Below, piece by piece: positions 9,577 through 19,245 of a DNA stretch of 63,515 nt (positions within the stretch are counted from its first letter, which is position 1; each line of letters starts with the position of its first letter). Origin of the DNA: Blautia sp. (lineage in GTDB: Bacteria > Bacillota > Clostridia > Lachnospirales > Lachnospiraceae); assembly GCA_017463155.1 (NCBI GenBank), contig JAFTPT010000025.1:1-63515 (forward strand), read 5' to 3'. Under the pieces are notes generated by a model. That model searched no databases. It was not told the DNA's origin and was given only the letters and a program-made list of their open reading frames with translations. The position numbers were made by a program, and so were the translations under genes.

Positions 9577-11310
9577 TCAGGACATGGCCTCAACCATCTC
9601 AAGTACGGCCTTGCCCATGGAGGCAGACTTTTCGTCCGCGTCTGCAAGAGAGGTGCCTTTGACGCCGTAGTAGAACTTGACCTTGGGTTCTGTTCCGGAA
9701 GGTCTGACGCAGAGCCATGCATCGTTTTCCAGGTCGAAATACAGAACATTGGAGGTCGGAAGCCCTGTCGGTCTTGTCTCTCCGGTCACAAGATCCTTGA
9801 TCGTATCCATCTTGTAATCACGGAAGGAAAGGACCTTCAGTCCGTCGAAGGACGTAGGCGGATTCTGACGCAGCGTATCCATAATCTCCTGGATCTTCTG
9901 CAGTCCCTCGATTCCCTTCATGGTCACGGACTGGATCGCGTCCTTATAGTAGCCGTAGGCTTCGTACATATCGATCATGGCATCCCAGAGCGTCTTGCCC
10001 TGAGTCTTGTAGTAAGCCGCAGCCTCGCAGAGCGCCATCGTCGCCACGATCGCGTCCTTGTCTCTCGCATAGGTTCCGATCAGGCAGCCGTAGCTTTCCT
10101 CAAAGCCAAACAGGTAGGTTCCCTTTCCACTGTTCTCAAAGCCGAGGATCTGCTGTCCGATATACTTGAAGCCTGTCAGCACTTCACAGAGCTTTACGCC
10201 ATGATCCTTGGCGATCGCATCCGCCAGATTGGTGGTCACGATGGTCTTGATCAGTACGCCGTCCTCCGGAAGCTTTCCGTTCACGGCCTTTCGCTGGGTC
10301 AGTTCATAATTAGCCAGCAGGCAGCCGGACATATTGCCGGTGAGATCGTGGTATTCCCCGTTCTTGTCCTTGACGCGGACGCCGAGCCGGTCTGCGTCCG
10401 GGTCCGTGGCGAGCACCAGATCCGCATCGACCTCTTTGGCCAGCTTGAGTCCAAGCTCAAAGGCCTCGGCTGCTTCCGGGTTGGGATAGCTGACCGTCGG
10501 GAAATCGCCGTCCGGCAGTTCCTGTTCTTTGACCACATAGACGTTCTCAAATCCAAGTTCCCGGAGGATCCGTCTGGCCGGGATATTTCCGGTCCCGTGC
10601 AGAGGTGTATAGACAACCTTCAGGTTCTTGCCCTCCTGCCGGATGGAATCCATGTGGATGACCTGCTTTTTCAGTTCTTCCATGTAATCATCGTCGACAG
10701 CTTTGCCGATCACCTCAAAGAGGCCGGCATCGATGGCTGCCTGGCGGTCCATGGTCTTCACGGTGTTCCAGTCGGAGATGGCCTTGACCTCTGCCATGAT
10801 ACCGGTATCATGCGGCGGCGTGATCTGGGCGCCGTCCTCCCAGTAGACCTTGTAGCCGTTGTACTCAGATGGATTGTGGCTGGCCGTCACGTTGATCCCG
10901 GCGGTGCAGCCCAGATGGCGGACCGCATAGGAAAGCTCCGGGGTCGGACGGAGGGATTCAAAGATAAAGGCCTTGATCCCGTTCGCTGCCAGGCAGAGTG
11001 CTGCCTCCGTCGCAAACTCGGGAGACATGTGCCTGGAATCAAAGGCGATCGCCACGCCCTGGCTCTGTTTTCCGACCTTGCAGATATAGTTGGCCAGTCC
11101 CTGTGTTGCTCTTCTGACCACATAGATGTTCATGCGGTTCGTTCCGGCGCCGATGATCCCGCGAAGGCCGGCGGTACCGAATTCCAGATCCATATAGAAC
11201 CGTTCCTGGATCTCCTTGTCGTCTCCGGAGATCGCCTGCAGCTCCCTGCGGGTCTCCTCGTCAAAATATGGATTTGTAAGCCACTGCTCATAAACCATCT
11301 TGTAATCCAT
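9577..11310 (-). CDS. pgcA: Phosphohexomutase (phosphoglucomutase/phosphomannomutase)
   Basis: A 577-residue alpha-D-phosphohexomutase interconverting glucose-1-P and glucose-6-P (or the mannose equivalents), linking glycolysis with glycan precursor synthesis. Motifs: GTAGLRGIIGAGTNRMN at the N-terminus, the phosphoserine loop TASHNPSEYNGYK, the metal loop ATDPDADRLGVRV, the sugar-binding GFEESYG and the phosphate-binding RPSGTEPKVKFY near the C-terminus. Length matches the long PgcA group of Firmicutes rather than GlmM. It is downstream of cca with a ~90-base gap. Specificity between glucose and mannose is not readable. Confidence 0.92.
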   Translation of the reverse strand: MDYKMVYEQWLTNPYFDEETRRELQAISGDDKEIQERFYMDLEFGTAGLRGIIGAGTNRMNIYVVRRATQGLANYICKVGKQSQGVAIAFDSRHMSPEFATEAALCLAANGIKAFIFESLRPTPELSYAVRHLGCTAGINVTASHNPSEYNGYKVYWEDGAQITPPHDTGIMAEVKAISDWNTVKTMDRQAAIDAGLFEVIGKAVDDDYMEELKKQVIHMDSIRQEGKNLKVVYTPLHGTGNIPARRILRELGFENVYVVKEQELPDGDFPTVSYPNPEAAEAFELGLKLAKEVDADLVLATDPDADRLGVRVKDKNGEYHDLTGNMSGCLLANYELTQRKAVNGKLPEDGVLIKTIVTTNLADAIAKDHGVKLCEVLTGFKYIGQQILGFENSGKGTYLFGFEESYGCLIGTYARDKDAIVATMALCEAAAYYKTQGKTLWDAMIDMYEAYGYYKDAIQSVTMKGIEGLQKIQEIMDTLRQNPPTSFDGLKVLSFRDYKMDTIKDLVTGETRPTGLPTSNVLYFDLENDAWLCVRPSGTEPKVKFYYGVKGTSLADADEKSASMGKAVLEMVEAMS

Positions 11311-11401
11311 CTTCTATTCCTCCTGTCACTCAGAGTGATTTACTGCTTCCTGTACATTTCATTATAGGGTATCGGGGCCAAAAGTCAAGAATCCCGCATG
11401 A

Positions 11402-12751
11402 TCACTGTACTGTGTTCTCAGCGTCTCCGGAGCTTTCTGCCAGCCGGAGAAGGATCTCTTTCCGGTTGTCCTCCGGATGATCCAGCACATGGTCAAGCAG
11501 CCGGGAAAGGGTCTCTCCCATCTGTCTGCCCGGCGCAAACCCGGCTTCGATCAGATCCCTGCCGTTCACGGCCAGCGTCTTCAGGGACACGCAGTCCCCG
11601 TCGCGGAGGATCTTTTCATAGCATTCCCTGACGTCGGCAAGCCGTTTCTTTTTTTCATCCCTTTTATAAAGGCTCTGGGCCAGCATGTCCGCCTCCTGCA
11701 CCTGAAGGAACAGGGGGAACATCTCCTCCCCGATCAGGTTCACGGCTTTCCGGACCGCCTTCATCTCGCCCGCCGGACGGTAATCATGCCACCTGATCAG
11801 CCATGTGACCATGCGGATCGTCTCGTTGTCCAGCTTCAGCCTCCTGAGGATCCCTTCGGCAAGCTTTTCCCCGGCCGGGCCGTGCTGCTTGAAGTGATCC
11901 CGTCCGGTATCGTCGGTCGTCCGCACCGCTGGCTTGCCGATATCGTGGAGAAGCATGGTGTACCTGAGGACTTTGTCGGAAGGGACCTCCCGAAGTGCCG
12001 CCAGCGTGTGCTCTCCCACCGTGTAGCAGTGATGCGGTGTATTCTGCGGCGTTTCCATGCAGCGGTCGAATTCCGGAAGGATCACGGCCGTGATGCCTTC
12101 TTCGTACGCTGTCCGAAGATAATCCGGATGTCCGGACACAAGAAGCTTTGTGAGCTCCGTCTGGATCCGTTCCGCGCTCACCGCCTTCAGATTCGGGGCC
12201 ATCGCACGGATCGCCTCCGCCGTTTTTTCTTCAATTGAAAAGCCCAGCTGAGCCGAAAAGCGGACAGCCCGCATCATGCGAAGAGCATCCTCGCCGAACC
12301 GTTCCGCCGGTTCTCCGACACAGCGGATCCTGCCTTCCCACAGGTCCGTTTGTCCTCCGAACAGATCCACAAGGCCTCTCACGGGATGATACGCCATGGC
12401 GTTGATCGTAAAATCGCGCCTTTTCAGGTCCTCCAGAAGGCTCCCGGTAAAGGTCACCCGGCTCGGATGCCGGCTGTCCTCGTAGTCGCCGTCCAGCCTG
12501 TAGGTCGTCACCTCAAAGCCGTCCGTACCGAGCATCACCGTTACGGTTCCATGCTGGATGCCGGTATCGATCGTACGCCGGAACAGACGCTTGACCTCCT
12601 GCGGCGTCGCGGAGGTGGTTATATCCCAGTCACCCGGTCTTCTCCCGAGGATCGAGTCCCGGACGCAGCCCCCGACGACATAGGCTTCAAAGCCGGCCTC
12701 TTCGATCTTCTGTATGATCTGCTTTGCCTTTTCCGGTATTAAAAGCTGCAT
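11402..12751 (-). CDS. cca: CCA tRNA nucleotidyltransferase
   Basis: A 449-residue enzyme that adds or repairs the 3' CCA of tRNAs. The class II nucleotidyltransferase head is clear: YVVGGCVRDSILGRRPGDWDITTSATP contains the catalytic GG...DxD, followed by RRDFTINAMAY and ERIQTELTKLL. The C-terminal half carries an HD phosphohydrolase-like region (RYTMLLHDIGKP). The start is taken as ATG 12751, one base after the proS stop; upstream in-frame codons lie inside proS. The two genes are probably translationally coupled. Confidence 0.95.
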   Translation of the reverse strand: MQLLIPEKAKQIIQKIEEAGFEAYVVGGCVRDSILGRRPGDWDITTSATPQEVKRLFRRTIDTGIQHGTVTVMLGTDGFEVTTYRLDGDYEDSRHPSRVTFTGSLLEDLKRRDFTINAMAYHPVRGLVDLFGGQTDLWEGRIRCVGEPAERFGEDALRMMRAVRFSAQLGFSIEEKTAEAIRAMAPNLKAVSAERIQTELTKLLVSGHPDYLRTAYEEGITAVILPEFDRCMETPQNTPHHCYTVGEHTLAALREVPSDKVLRYTMLLHDIGKPAVRTTDDTGRDHFKQHGPAGEKLAEGILRRLKLDNETIRMVTWLIRWHDYRPAGEMKAVRKAVNLIGEEMFPLFLQVQEADMLAQSLYKRDEKKKRLADVRECYEKILRDGDCVSLKTLAVNGRDLIEAGFAPGRQMGETLSRLLDHVLDHPEDNRKEILLRLAESSGDAENTVQ

Positions 12752-12752
12752 A

Positions 12753-14192
12753 TTAATAAGCTCTTCCCCAGTAAACCATCTTTTTGGCCGGCTTGCCGCA
12801 GCAGACGCAGACATCCGAAATATGCTCCTGCTCGAATGGCATGCAGCGGGACGTTGCCTGCACATCCTCCTTGATGCGGTCTTCACACTCCTGATCGCCG
12901 CACCACATGGCCTTGACAAAGCCCGGCTTGTTGACGATCGTGTCCTTGAAGGACTCGTAATCCACAGCCGTATAGGTATGCTCGTCCCTGTGTCTGCGGG
13001 CTCTCTCGAGCATCTCCTTCTGCATCAGGTCAAGGATCTCCTGCACCTTTGTGCCAAGCTCCGCGAACGCGACCGTGTATTTCTCTCTTGTATCACGACG
13101 GCAGATCACTGCCTGCCCGTTTTCGATATCCTTGGGACCGCACTCGATCCGGACCGGGATCCCGCGCATCTCCTGCTCGGCGAATTTGAAGCCGGGGCTC
13201 TTGTCCGCATCATCCAGGCGGGCACGGATGCCGGCGTTCTTAAGGATGGCCAGAAGCTCTTCCGCCTTCTCGAGCACGCCCTCCTTGCGCTGCTGGATGG
13301 GGATAACGACAGCCTGTATCGGAGCGATCATGGGCGGAAGCACCAGCCCGCTGTTGTCGCCGTGGACCATGATCAGGGCGCCGATCATACGGGTCGAAAA
13401 GCCCCAGGAGGTCTGATGGACATATTTCAGTGTGTTGTCCTTGTCGGTATACTGGATGCCGAAAGCCCTGGCGAAGCCATCGCCGAAATTGTGGCTGGTG
13501 CCCGACTGCAGGGCCTTGCCGTCATGCATAAGGGCTTCGATGGTGTAGGTGGACTCGGCTCCCGCGAATTTTTCCTTGTCGGTCTTCTGCCCCTTGATCA
13601 CCGGGATCGCCAGCACTTCCTCGCAGAAATCCGCGTAAACGTTCAGCATCTGGATCGTACGCTCCTCTGCCTCCTCCGCCGTGGCATGTGCGGTGTGGCC
13701 TTCCTGCCACAGGAATTCCCTGGAACGCAGGAACGGGCGTGTCGTTTTTTCCCAGCGCACGACAGAACACCACTGGTTGTATACCTTCGGAAGATCTCTG
13801 TGGGACTGGATATCCTTCTCATAAAAATCGCAGAACAGCGTCTCGGAGGTCGGACGGACGCAGATGCGCTCCTGCAGAGGCTCCAGCCCGCCGTGCGTGA
13901 CCCAGGCCACCTCGGGCGCAAAGCCTTCCACATGATCCTTCTCCTTCTGAAGCAGGGATTCCGGGATAAAGAGCGGCATGTACACATTCTGTACGCCGGT
14001 CTCCTTAAAGCGCCTGTCCAGCTCTTTCTGGATATTCTCCCAGATCGCGTAGCCGGCCGGCTTGATCACCATGCATCCCTTGACGCTCGTGTATCCGCAG
14101 AGCTCTGCCTTTTTGACCACATCGGTATACCACTGGGCGAAATCGTCCTCCATCGCTGTGATCTGTTCAACCAGTTTCTTGTCCTTAGCCAT
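12753..14192 (-). CDS. proS: Prolyl-tRNA synthetase, short archaeal/eukaryotic type
   Basis: A 479-residue class II aminoacyl-tRNA synthetase charging tRNA-Pro. Motif 2 ([33 protein letters not shown]) and motif 3 are present. It lacks the large editing insertion of the usual bacterial ProRS and instead has the C-terminal cysteine-containing domain ([11 protein letters not shown]) ending in a Tyr, the hallmark of the archaeal/eukaryotic form. Because the cis-editing domain is missing, Ala-tRNA-Pro correction would need a free-standing factor elsewhere. It is followed immediately by cca. Confidence 0.96.
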   Translation of the reverse strand: MAKDKKLVEQITAMEDDFAQWYTDVVKKAELCGYTSVKGCMVIKPAGYAIWENIQKELDRRFKETGVQNVYMPLFIPESLLQKEKDHVEGFAPEVAWVTHGGLEPLQERICVRPTSETLFCDFYEKDIQSHRDLPKVYNQWCSVVRWEKTTRPFLRSREFLWQEGHTAHATAEEAEERTIQMLNVYADFCEEVLAIPVIKGQKTDKEKFAGAESTYTIEALMHDGKALQSGTSHNFGDGFARAFGIQYTDKDNTLKYVHQTSWGFSTRMIGALIMVHGDNSGLVLPPMIAPIQAVVIPIQQRKEGVLEKAEELLAILKNAGIRARLDDADKSPGFKFAEQEMRGIPVRIECGPKDIENGQAVICRRDTREKYTVAFAELGTKVQEILDLMQKEMLERARRHRDEHTYTAVDYESFKDTIVNKPGFVKAMWCGDQECEDRIKEDVQATSRCMPFEQEHISDVCVCCGKPAKKMVYWGRAY

Positions 14193-14242
14193 ATTCCTGT
14201 TCTCCTCGTAAATAGTTAATAAAATGCGTTTGCTGTCACCGG

Positions 14243-14734
14243 TCAGAGCGTAAAGCTGATCTCCCGGCCGGTGCGGTTATAACGATAGTACCGGACGCCG
14301 GCTGCATCCAGCATCCGTTTTGAAGCGATCACCGACGGGGTATCGGCATATTTGTCGCTGTCGTAGATCACGGTCCTGATGCCAGCCTGGATGATCGCCT
14401 TGGCACACTCGTTGCACGGAAACAGCGATACATAAAGCTTGGCGCCCTCGAGGCTGCCGCCCCGGTAATTCAGGATGGCGTTCAGTTCGCTGTGCGTGAC
14501 GTACAGATATTTTGTGTTCAGCGGCTCCCCTTCCCTGGCCCAGGGGAATTCATCATCGGAGCAGCCCATCGGAAAACCGTTGTAGCCCATGGACAGGATC
14601 TTGTTGTCCTGGCTCACGATGCAGGCGCCGACCTGTGAATTCGGATCCTTGGAGCGCATTCCCGCGAGGACGGCGACCCCCATAAAATACTCGTCCCAGG
14701 AAAGATATCCGCTTCGTTTCATATTCTTATCCAT
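14243..14734 (-). CDS. dCMP/cytidine deaminase family protein (ComEB-like)
   Basis: A 163-residue zinc-dependent deaminase, expected to convert dCMP to dUMP for thymidylate synthesis. Zinc-site motifs are HSELNAIL (His plus catalytic Glu) and [10 protein letters not shown] (the Cys pair). The N-terminal [10 protein letters not shown] and the [10 protein letters not shown]-type segment match the dCMP deaminase group. It sits 5 bases downstream of the TsaC-RpiB gene. A role in DNA uptake, as the name comEB suggests, is not implied. Confidence 0.92.
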   Translation of the reverse strand: MDKNMKRSGYLSWDEYFMGVAVLAGMRSKDPNSQVGACIVSQDNKILSMGYNGFPMGCSDDEFPWAREGEPLNTKYLYVTHSELNAILNYRGGSLEGAKLYVSLFPCNECAKAIIQAGIRTVIYDSDKYADTPSVIASKRMLDAAGVRYYRYNRTGREISFTL

Positions 14735-14739
14735 TCTGT

Positions 14740-16254
14740 TCAGTCCTCGTCGATCTCCAGTTCGTGGATCTTGCGGATCCTGCGTGCATGTCTTTCTTCC
14801 CCGCTGAACGGCGTCTGCAGGAAGGTGTCAACGATCTTGCATCCGAGTCCCGGGCCTACGACTCTGCCGCCCATGGCAAGAATGTTCGCGTCATTGTGCA
14901 GACGCGTCGCTTCCGCCGAGAAGCAGTCGCTGCAGTGGGCTGCCCGGATCCCCTTGAATTTGTTCGCCGCGATGGAGATGCCAATCCCCGTCCCGCAGAT
15001 CAGGATCCCTTTGTCGGCTTCTCCGGAAAGGATCGCCTTTGCGACCTTGGCCGCATACTCCGGATAATCCACGGAAGCCGTGTCATAGCTTCCGTAATCC
15101 TTGTATTCCACACCCTGCTCGTCAAGATGCTTCAGGATCTCCTGCTTCAGTTCGAAACCGCCCTGATCACTTCCAATTGCTACCATCATTTTCTCCTTTC
15201 TTTTATCCAGGTTGATCACTTTATGTCCGGCCGCCTTTAACAGGCGGTTCATGATCGCATGGCCCATCCGGGGCGTATGGAACGCCTCCGAATAGATCAC
15301 ATCCGCTTCACTTTCATCAAACCCGCGCAGGACCTTGTAGAGGGCGTGCGCGATCGTTTCCTCCTCCCGCCTGGAACCGATGCTGACAACGATTCCCTCC
15401 TTGTAGCGGTCCTTTGTCTCCTCCGTGGCGATGATGCCCGGCGTTCTGCCATCGGCAAGTGCCTCCGCGGCCAGGGTGCGGATCTTGTCGACAACGTCCT
15501 GCTCGTCCCCTTCAATGATGATCAGCTCGGCGCGGGGCGCGTAGTGTCTGTATTTCATGCCGGGCGCCTTCGGCTTTACATTGCTGTTGTCCGGGATCAG
15601 CCCCGGATCCATCCGGACTTCCCCCAGCACCTCCCGAAGCATATCCAGGCTGATATAGCCTGGACGAAGCACGACGGGGACTTCCTCCGTAAAGTCGACG
15701 ATCGTGGATTCCAGCCCGATCCCGACCGGCCCGCCGTCCAGGATCATGTCGATCCGGTCCCCCAGATCCTCGATCACATGGGCGGCCGTCGTCGGACTCG
15801 GTCTTCCGGACGCGTTCGCGCTCGGTGCAGCCACATAGCCACCGGACCTCCGGATCAGTTCCCGGGCGATCGGATCGCTCGGAAAACGGACAGCCACGGT
15901 AGTGAGGCCGCCGGTCGTCTCCATCGGGACGATATCCGCCTTTGGAAGGATCATGGTCAGCGGGCCCGGCCAGAACCTTTCCGCAAGTTTCCGGGCTTTG
16001 TCCGGCACCTCCCGGACGATGGCGTCCAGTTTTTCAATCTCGGCAATATGGATGATCAGCGGATTGTCGGAAGGCCTGCCCTTTGCCGCGTATATCTTCC
16101 GGGAAGCCTCCGGATCGAGGGCGTTTCCGCCGAGTCCGTAGACGGTCTCGGTCGGGAAAGCCACCAGCCCCCCCTCCTTCAGGATCCGGCCGGCCCTCTC
16201 AAGCGCCGGAATGTCCGGTGCCCCGGCTGTCATCGAAACAATTTCTGCTTTCAT
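14740..16254 (-). CDS. Fusion: threonylcarbamoyl-AMP synthase (TsaC/Sua5) and ribose-5-phosphate isomerase B
   Basis: A 504-residue open frame joining two enzymes. Residues 1 to about 350 are a full Sua5-type protein (AFPTETVYGLG, KGRPSDNPLIIHI, SANASGRPSPT, then the Sua5 C-domain), making L-threonylcarbamoyl-AMP for t6A tRNA modification. The last ~149 residues are RpiB (AIGSDQGGFELK, ILICGTGIG with the catalytic Cys, RLHNDANILAMGGR), interconverting ribose-5-P and ribulose-5-P. The usual SDH of RpiB is SDQ here. At the junction there is an AAAGGAG site followed by tandem ATG codons in frame, so RpiB may also be made separately. Gene order with the dCMP deaminase suggests a nucleotide and translation theme. 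Confidence 0.9.
   Translation of the reverse strand: MKAEIVSMTAGAPDIPALERAGRILKEGGLVAFPTETVYGLGGNALDPEASRKIYAAKGRPSDNPLIIHIAEIEKLDAIVREVPDKARKLAERFWPGPLTMILPKADIVPMETTGGLTTVAVRFPSDPIARELIRRSGGYVAAPSANASGRPSPTTAAHVIEDLGDRIDMILDGGPVGIGLESTIVDFTEEVPVVLRPGYISLDMLREVLGEVRMDPGLIPDNSNVKPKAPGMKYRHYAPRAELIIIEGDEQDVVDKIRTLAAEALADGRTPGIIATEETKDRYKEGIVVSIGSRREEETIAHALYKVLRGFDESEADVIYSEAFHTPRMGHAIMNRLLKAAGHKVINLDKRKEKMMVAIGSDQGGFELKQEILKHLDEQGVEYKDYGSYDTASVDYPEYAAKVAKAILSGEADKGILICGTGIGISIAANKFKGIRAAHCSDCFSAEATRLHNDANILAMGGRVVGPGLGCKIVDTFLQTPFSGEERHARRIRKIHELEIDED
15184..15200 (-). promoter_or_regulatory. Internal ribosome site and start for RpiB inside the fusion
   Basis: On the minus strand AAAGGAG (about 15199-15193) stands 3 and 6 bases before two consecutive in-frame ATG codons (15189-15187 and 15186-15184). 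The second has near-ideal spacing. This would release a free RpiB of 148-149 residues from the same frame as the fusion. Confidence 0.55.
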
Positions 16255-16264
16255 AAACCAGTCT

Positions 16265-18538
16265 CTACCGGACCTTGACGATAAAGGTACCGCTCCCGCT
16301 GTCCTCAAACACGACGCTGCCTAGCGTTTTTAAATAGTCCGGTTTCAATCTTTCTTCGTATTTTTCTTTTTCTTTGGAGCCCACAAAAATATAGGTCACA
16401 TCATACTCCGTCAGAAGCTTCCGCACGGAGTCCTCCCCGGATGTGTAGATCGTCTCCACGTCCGCGGCCTTCCGGTTCAGGTCGTCGGTGTCATTCCGCC
16501 ACAGCCACTCATGGACATACCAGCCCAGGATCGTGGGAAGCCCCGTCGAGGAGGAGACCCGCCCGAAGCCTGAGTAGCTGTCGCCGTTTGCCTCCAGCAC
16601 CACGGATACATCTTTTACATTGTCCTGCAGCCAGTGGATCGCGGCGGCATCTTCGGCAAAATCCGTCTCCAGAAAACGCTGCGCGTTAAGTCCCTTTCGG
16701 CCGGAAACATCCAGCACATTCCCATACCAGCTGTGCACACTGTTTCCGAGATAACCGACGGTCCAGAGCAGGAAAAACAACGCGACGTACGAAAGCAGCC
16801 TCACGATCAAGGATCTTGACAGCATCGCGAGCCGGAAGATGCCATAACCCATGACGATACCGAACATGATGTAGGACTGGTACGTCAGCTTGAACATCGT
16901 GTTCGCCCGGGCATAGCCGTTTTCATAGATATCCCGCACATAGACGAGCTCCGTGATCAGGATCAGGCCCATAGCGCAGAGCGCCAGGATCGCCGCAAAG
17001 AAATCCGGCGTGTGAAGCGCGGCCAGAAAAGCGCTGAAGCCCTTCTGTGCCTTCTGCTTATGTGCTTCCCGGAAGCTGCCGACAATCAGCAGCACCGATA
17101 CAAGGATCGGAAGTCCCCACAGGACAGCCAGCTGGTACGGCAGCGAATGATGCTCCGCGATGCCTACCCCCTGCATCATGGTCGTGAATTTCAGGGTAAA
17201 TGGAAGGATCACGAGCGTCGACACCGCCGCCATCTCTATGGCATGGATCAGCGTGGCGCCGAAAACACGCCCCGGCTTCCCGTCAAAGCGGATCACATTG
17301 GTGAACAGGAACACACCTCCCGCCACCACAAAATAGATCACGAAATCCCAGTAGTTGGTCCACTGGTAGATTCCCAGAAGGAAGCTCACCAGCAGGACAT
17401 GGGGATGCAGTGCTTCCCGGAGGACAAAGTCCCTCGTATTGAAAACAGACTCCTCCCCCTCTTCCGGCAAGGCCTTCTTCTGTTCGTGCATGCGCCTGGT
17501 CCAGGCGTAAAGGAGCCCCAGAAGCAGCAGCACGAAGATGATGTTGCACACATGCGCGTGCAGATCCCCGAGCACAAAAGAGTAGGATGGAAATTCATGG
17601 ATCGTCTTGTCGGGCACGTCCGGATTGTAGCCGATATACCGGGTCGCATCCGGGAACCAGTACCCGGCTGCTTCCTCCCCGCGGAGCTTCTGAAGAAGCG
17701 GAATGATCTGTCCGTAGATCACGTAATGCATGTTTCCGGCGAGCGACACCGCGGTTCCGCCAAGAAGTCCTCCAAGTGCCGGGACCAGTGCTTTCCCTTT
17801 TTCCTGCAGACGGTCCTTCAGAAGCTGGAAGACCAGCGAAAACGGGATCGCAAAGGCGAAGGCGGCTACAAAAGCACGCATCAGGTTGTAGGTGACGGCG
17901 ATCCGGGTGCCGCTCAGCTTGGTCAGGAACACCGCGAAATACTGGCCGCCGTAATAATAATTGATCGTTCCTTCCGAATACCACAGGTCTCGGGCCTGCA
18001 TGACGTCGCTTCGCATCATGGCTTCCATGAAACCATAGTCCATGAATTTTTCCGTTCCGTAGGCGGCCGGATTAAATCCGGCGAAGTACGCCCACAAAAG
18101 GAACGCCGCCAGAAACACAAGTTCCTCCCATACGACCAGCGTCAGGTCCCCCGACGGGAAGAATTCGATCCCGTTCCGGTTCAGTTTTTTCATTCTGAAG
18201 AAGCAAAGCGCGGCCAGAACGATGCACACGCCCACGCAGGAGGCGGTGCCGAACCGGATGATCCCGCATGCGGTCAGGAACCAGGTCGCGAAACCGCTGA
18301 CCGCGATCGCCAATAGTTTGGAAAATAGATATCCTTTGTCCAGAAATCCCTCAAAAAGGCATCCTGTGAAGGGCATCGCCGCCATTCCCAGGACAAACGC
18401 GAGAAGACCCCAGCACCAGTAGGACAGCGCGTCCTCCCGAAGAAGGAACAGCGATAAAAAGATCAGTATAAGAAACCCTGCCCCCGGCAGAGCCCATTTT
18501 TTCACCTTCGGAAGCATAACCGACGCATCTCCTGTCAT
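16265..18538 (-). CDS. Polytopic membrane protein, DUF2298 (Chlor_Arch_YYY) family, GT-C-like
   Basis: A 757-residue integral membrane protein with more than ten hydrophobic segments. It contains the family hallmarks EKFMDYGFMEAMMRS, INYYYGGQY and the GDLHAHV loop, which resemble the acidic and aromatic extracytoplasmic loops of GT-C glycosyltransferases that use lipid-linked sugars. A ~120-residue soluble tail follows. It overlaps the GT2 gene by ATGA, indicating translational coupling. Likely role: transfer of a sugar from polyprenyl phosphate onto a surface polymer or protein. The function of this family is not established. Confidence 0.8.
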   Translation of the reverse strand: MTGDASVMLPKVKKWALPGAGFLILIFLSLFLLREDALSYWCWGLLAFVLGMAAMPFTGCLFEGFLDKGYLFSKLLAIAVSGFATWFLTACGIIRFGTASCVGVCIVLAALCFFRMKKLNRNGIEFFPSGDLTLVVWEELVFLAAFLLWAYFAGFNPAAYGTEKFMDYGFMEAMMRSDVMQARDLWYSEGTINYYYGGQYFAVFLTKLSGTRIAVTYNLMRAFVAAFAFAIPFSLVFQLLKDRLQEKGKALVPALGGLLGGTAVSLAGNMHYVIYGQIIPLLQKLRGEEAAGYWFPDATRYIGYNPDVPDKTIHEFPSYSFVLGDLHAHVCNIIFVLLLLGLLYAWTRRMHEQKKALPEEGEESVFNTRDFVLREALHPHVLLVSFLLGIYQWTNYWDFVIYFVVAGGVFLFTNVIRFDGKPGRVFGATLIHAIEMAAVSTLVILPFTLKFTTMMQGVGIAEHHSLPYQLAVLWGLPILVSVLLIVGSFREAHKQKAQKGFSAFLAALHTPDFFAAILALCAMGLILITELVYVRDIYENGYARANTMFKLTYQSYIMFGIVMGYGIFRLAMLSRSLIVRLLSYVALFFLLWTVGYLGNSVHSWYGNVLDVSGRKGLNAQRFLETDFAEDAAAIHWLQDNVKDVSVVLEANGDSYSGFGRVSSSTGLPTILGWYVHEWLWRNDTDDLNRKAADVETIYTSGEDSVRKLLTEYDVTYIFVGSKEKEKYEERLKPDYLKTLGSVVFEDSGSGTFIVKVR

Positions 18539-19245
18539 ATCCTGCGGCGAAGAACGCCGAAATCCGCGAGCGCTTTCCGGCCGATCCGGAAGATCCGCCT
18601 GAGGTTGATGGAATTGACGCCTCCCTGGCGCGGCCGGAAGGTGATCGGGATAAATGTGATCCCCAGGCCGTGCTTCTTGTAAATCACGGACATCAGGACG
18701 TTCGGAAGATCATAGTTTTCCGGAATCTTCTTCAGGACCTTTTTCAGCTGGAAAGCATTCATCAGGCGGAACGGCGTATTGGCATCCTCCACCCACACGC
18801 CGAAGCGCAGCAGGATCACCAGGCGCAGCACCCTTGTCACAAAGATCCGGGACAGCCCGTCCTCCCGTTTAACCCTGCTGCCGATCAGCAGGCCGCATTC
18901 GTTCCTGCGGTTCCAGAACTGCCGGAATTCCTCCGGCAGGGTCTGCCCGTCCGAATCCGTCTGAAAGACATAGTCGGCTCCGCAGTGGATCGCGTACCGG
19001 TATCCGCCGAGCACGGTGGGACCGTGCCCTTCGTTCTTCTTGGTGATCGCCACAAGCCTTGGATATTGTGCCCTCAGTTCCTTCAGTATCTCTCCCGTCC
19101 GGTCCCTGCTTCCGTCATTCAGGATCACGAGCCGGCTTTCGCCCCCGGTCTCCTTCACGACCGGATACCACATCCGGACGACTTCTTCGATATTTGCCTC
19201 CTCATTGTAGGCAGGCATGACAATATACAGTTTATCTTGTTTCAT
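18535..19245 (-). CDS. GT2-family glycosyltransferase (polyprenyl-phosphate sugar transferase type)
   Basis: A 236-residue GT-A fold enzyme. The N-terminal LYIVMPAYNEEANI, the VILNDGSRDRTGEIL region and the QTDSDGQTLPEEF DxD motif are typical of dolichol-phosphate-mannose synthase-like proteins that load a sugar onto polyprenyl phosphate. It has no clear C-terminal membrane helices. The start is ATG 19245, overlapping the end of the upstream membrane protein gene; the GGAGAG element is about 9 bases upstream. Placement between two GT-C-like proteins suggests it makes their lipid-linked donor. Confidence 0.9.
   Translation of the reverse strand: MKQDKLYIVMPAYNEEANIEEVVRMWYPVVKETGGESRLVILNDGSRDRTGEILKELRAQYPRLVAITKKNEGHGPTVLGGYRYAIHCGADYVFQTDSDGQTLPEEFRQFWNRRNECGLLIGSRVKREDGLSRIFVTRVLRLVILLRFGVWVEDANTPFRLMNAFQLKKVLKKIPENYDLPNVLMSVIYKKHGLGITFIPITFRPRQGGVNSINLRRIFRIGRKALADFGVLRRRI

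Noticed and set aside
9505-11367. A 620-codon plus-strand frame opposite the phosphohexomutase gene
   Set aside because: Full-length mirror of a conserved gene with no ribosome site or motif.
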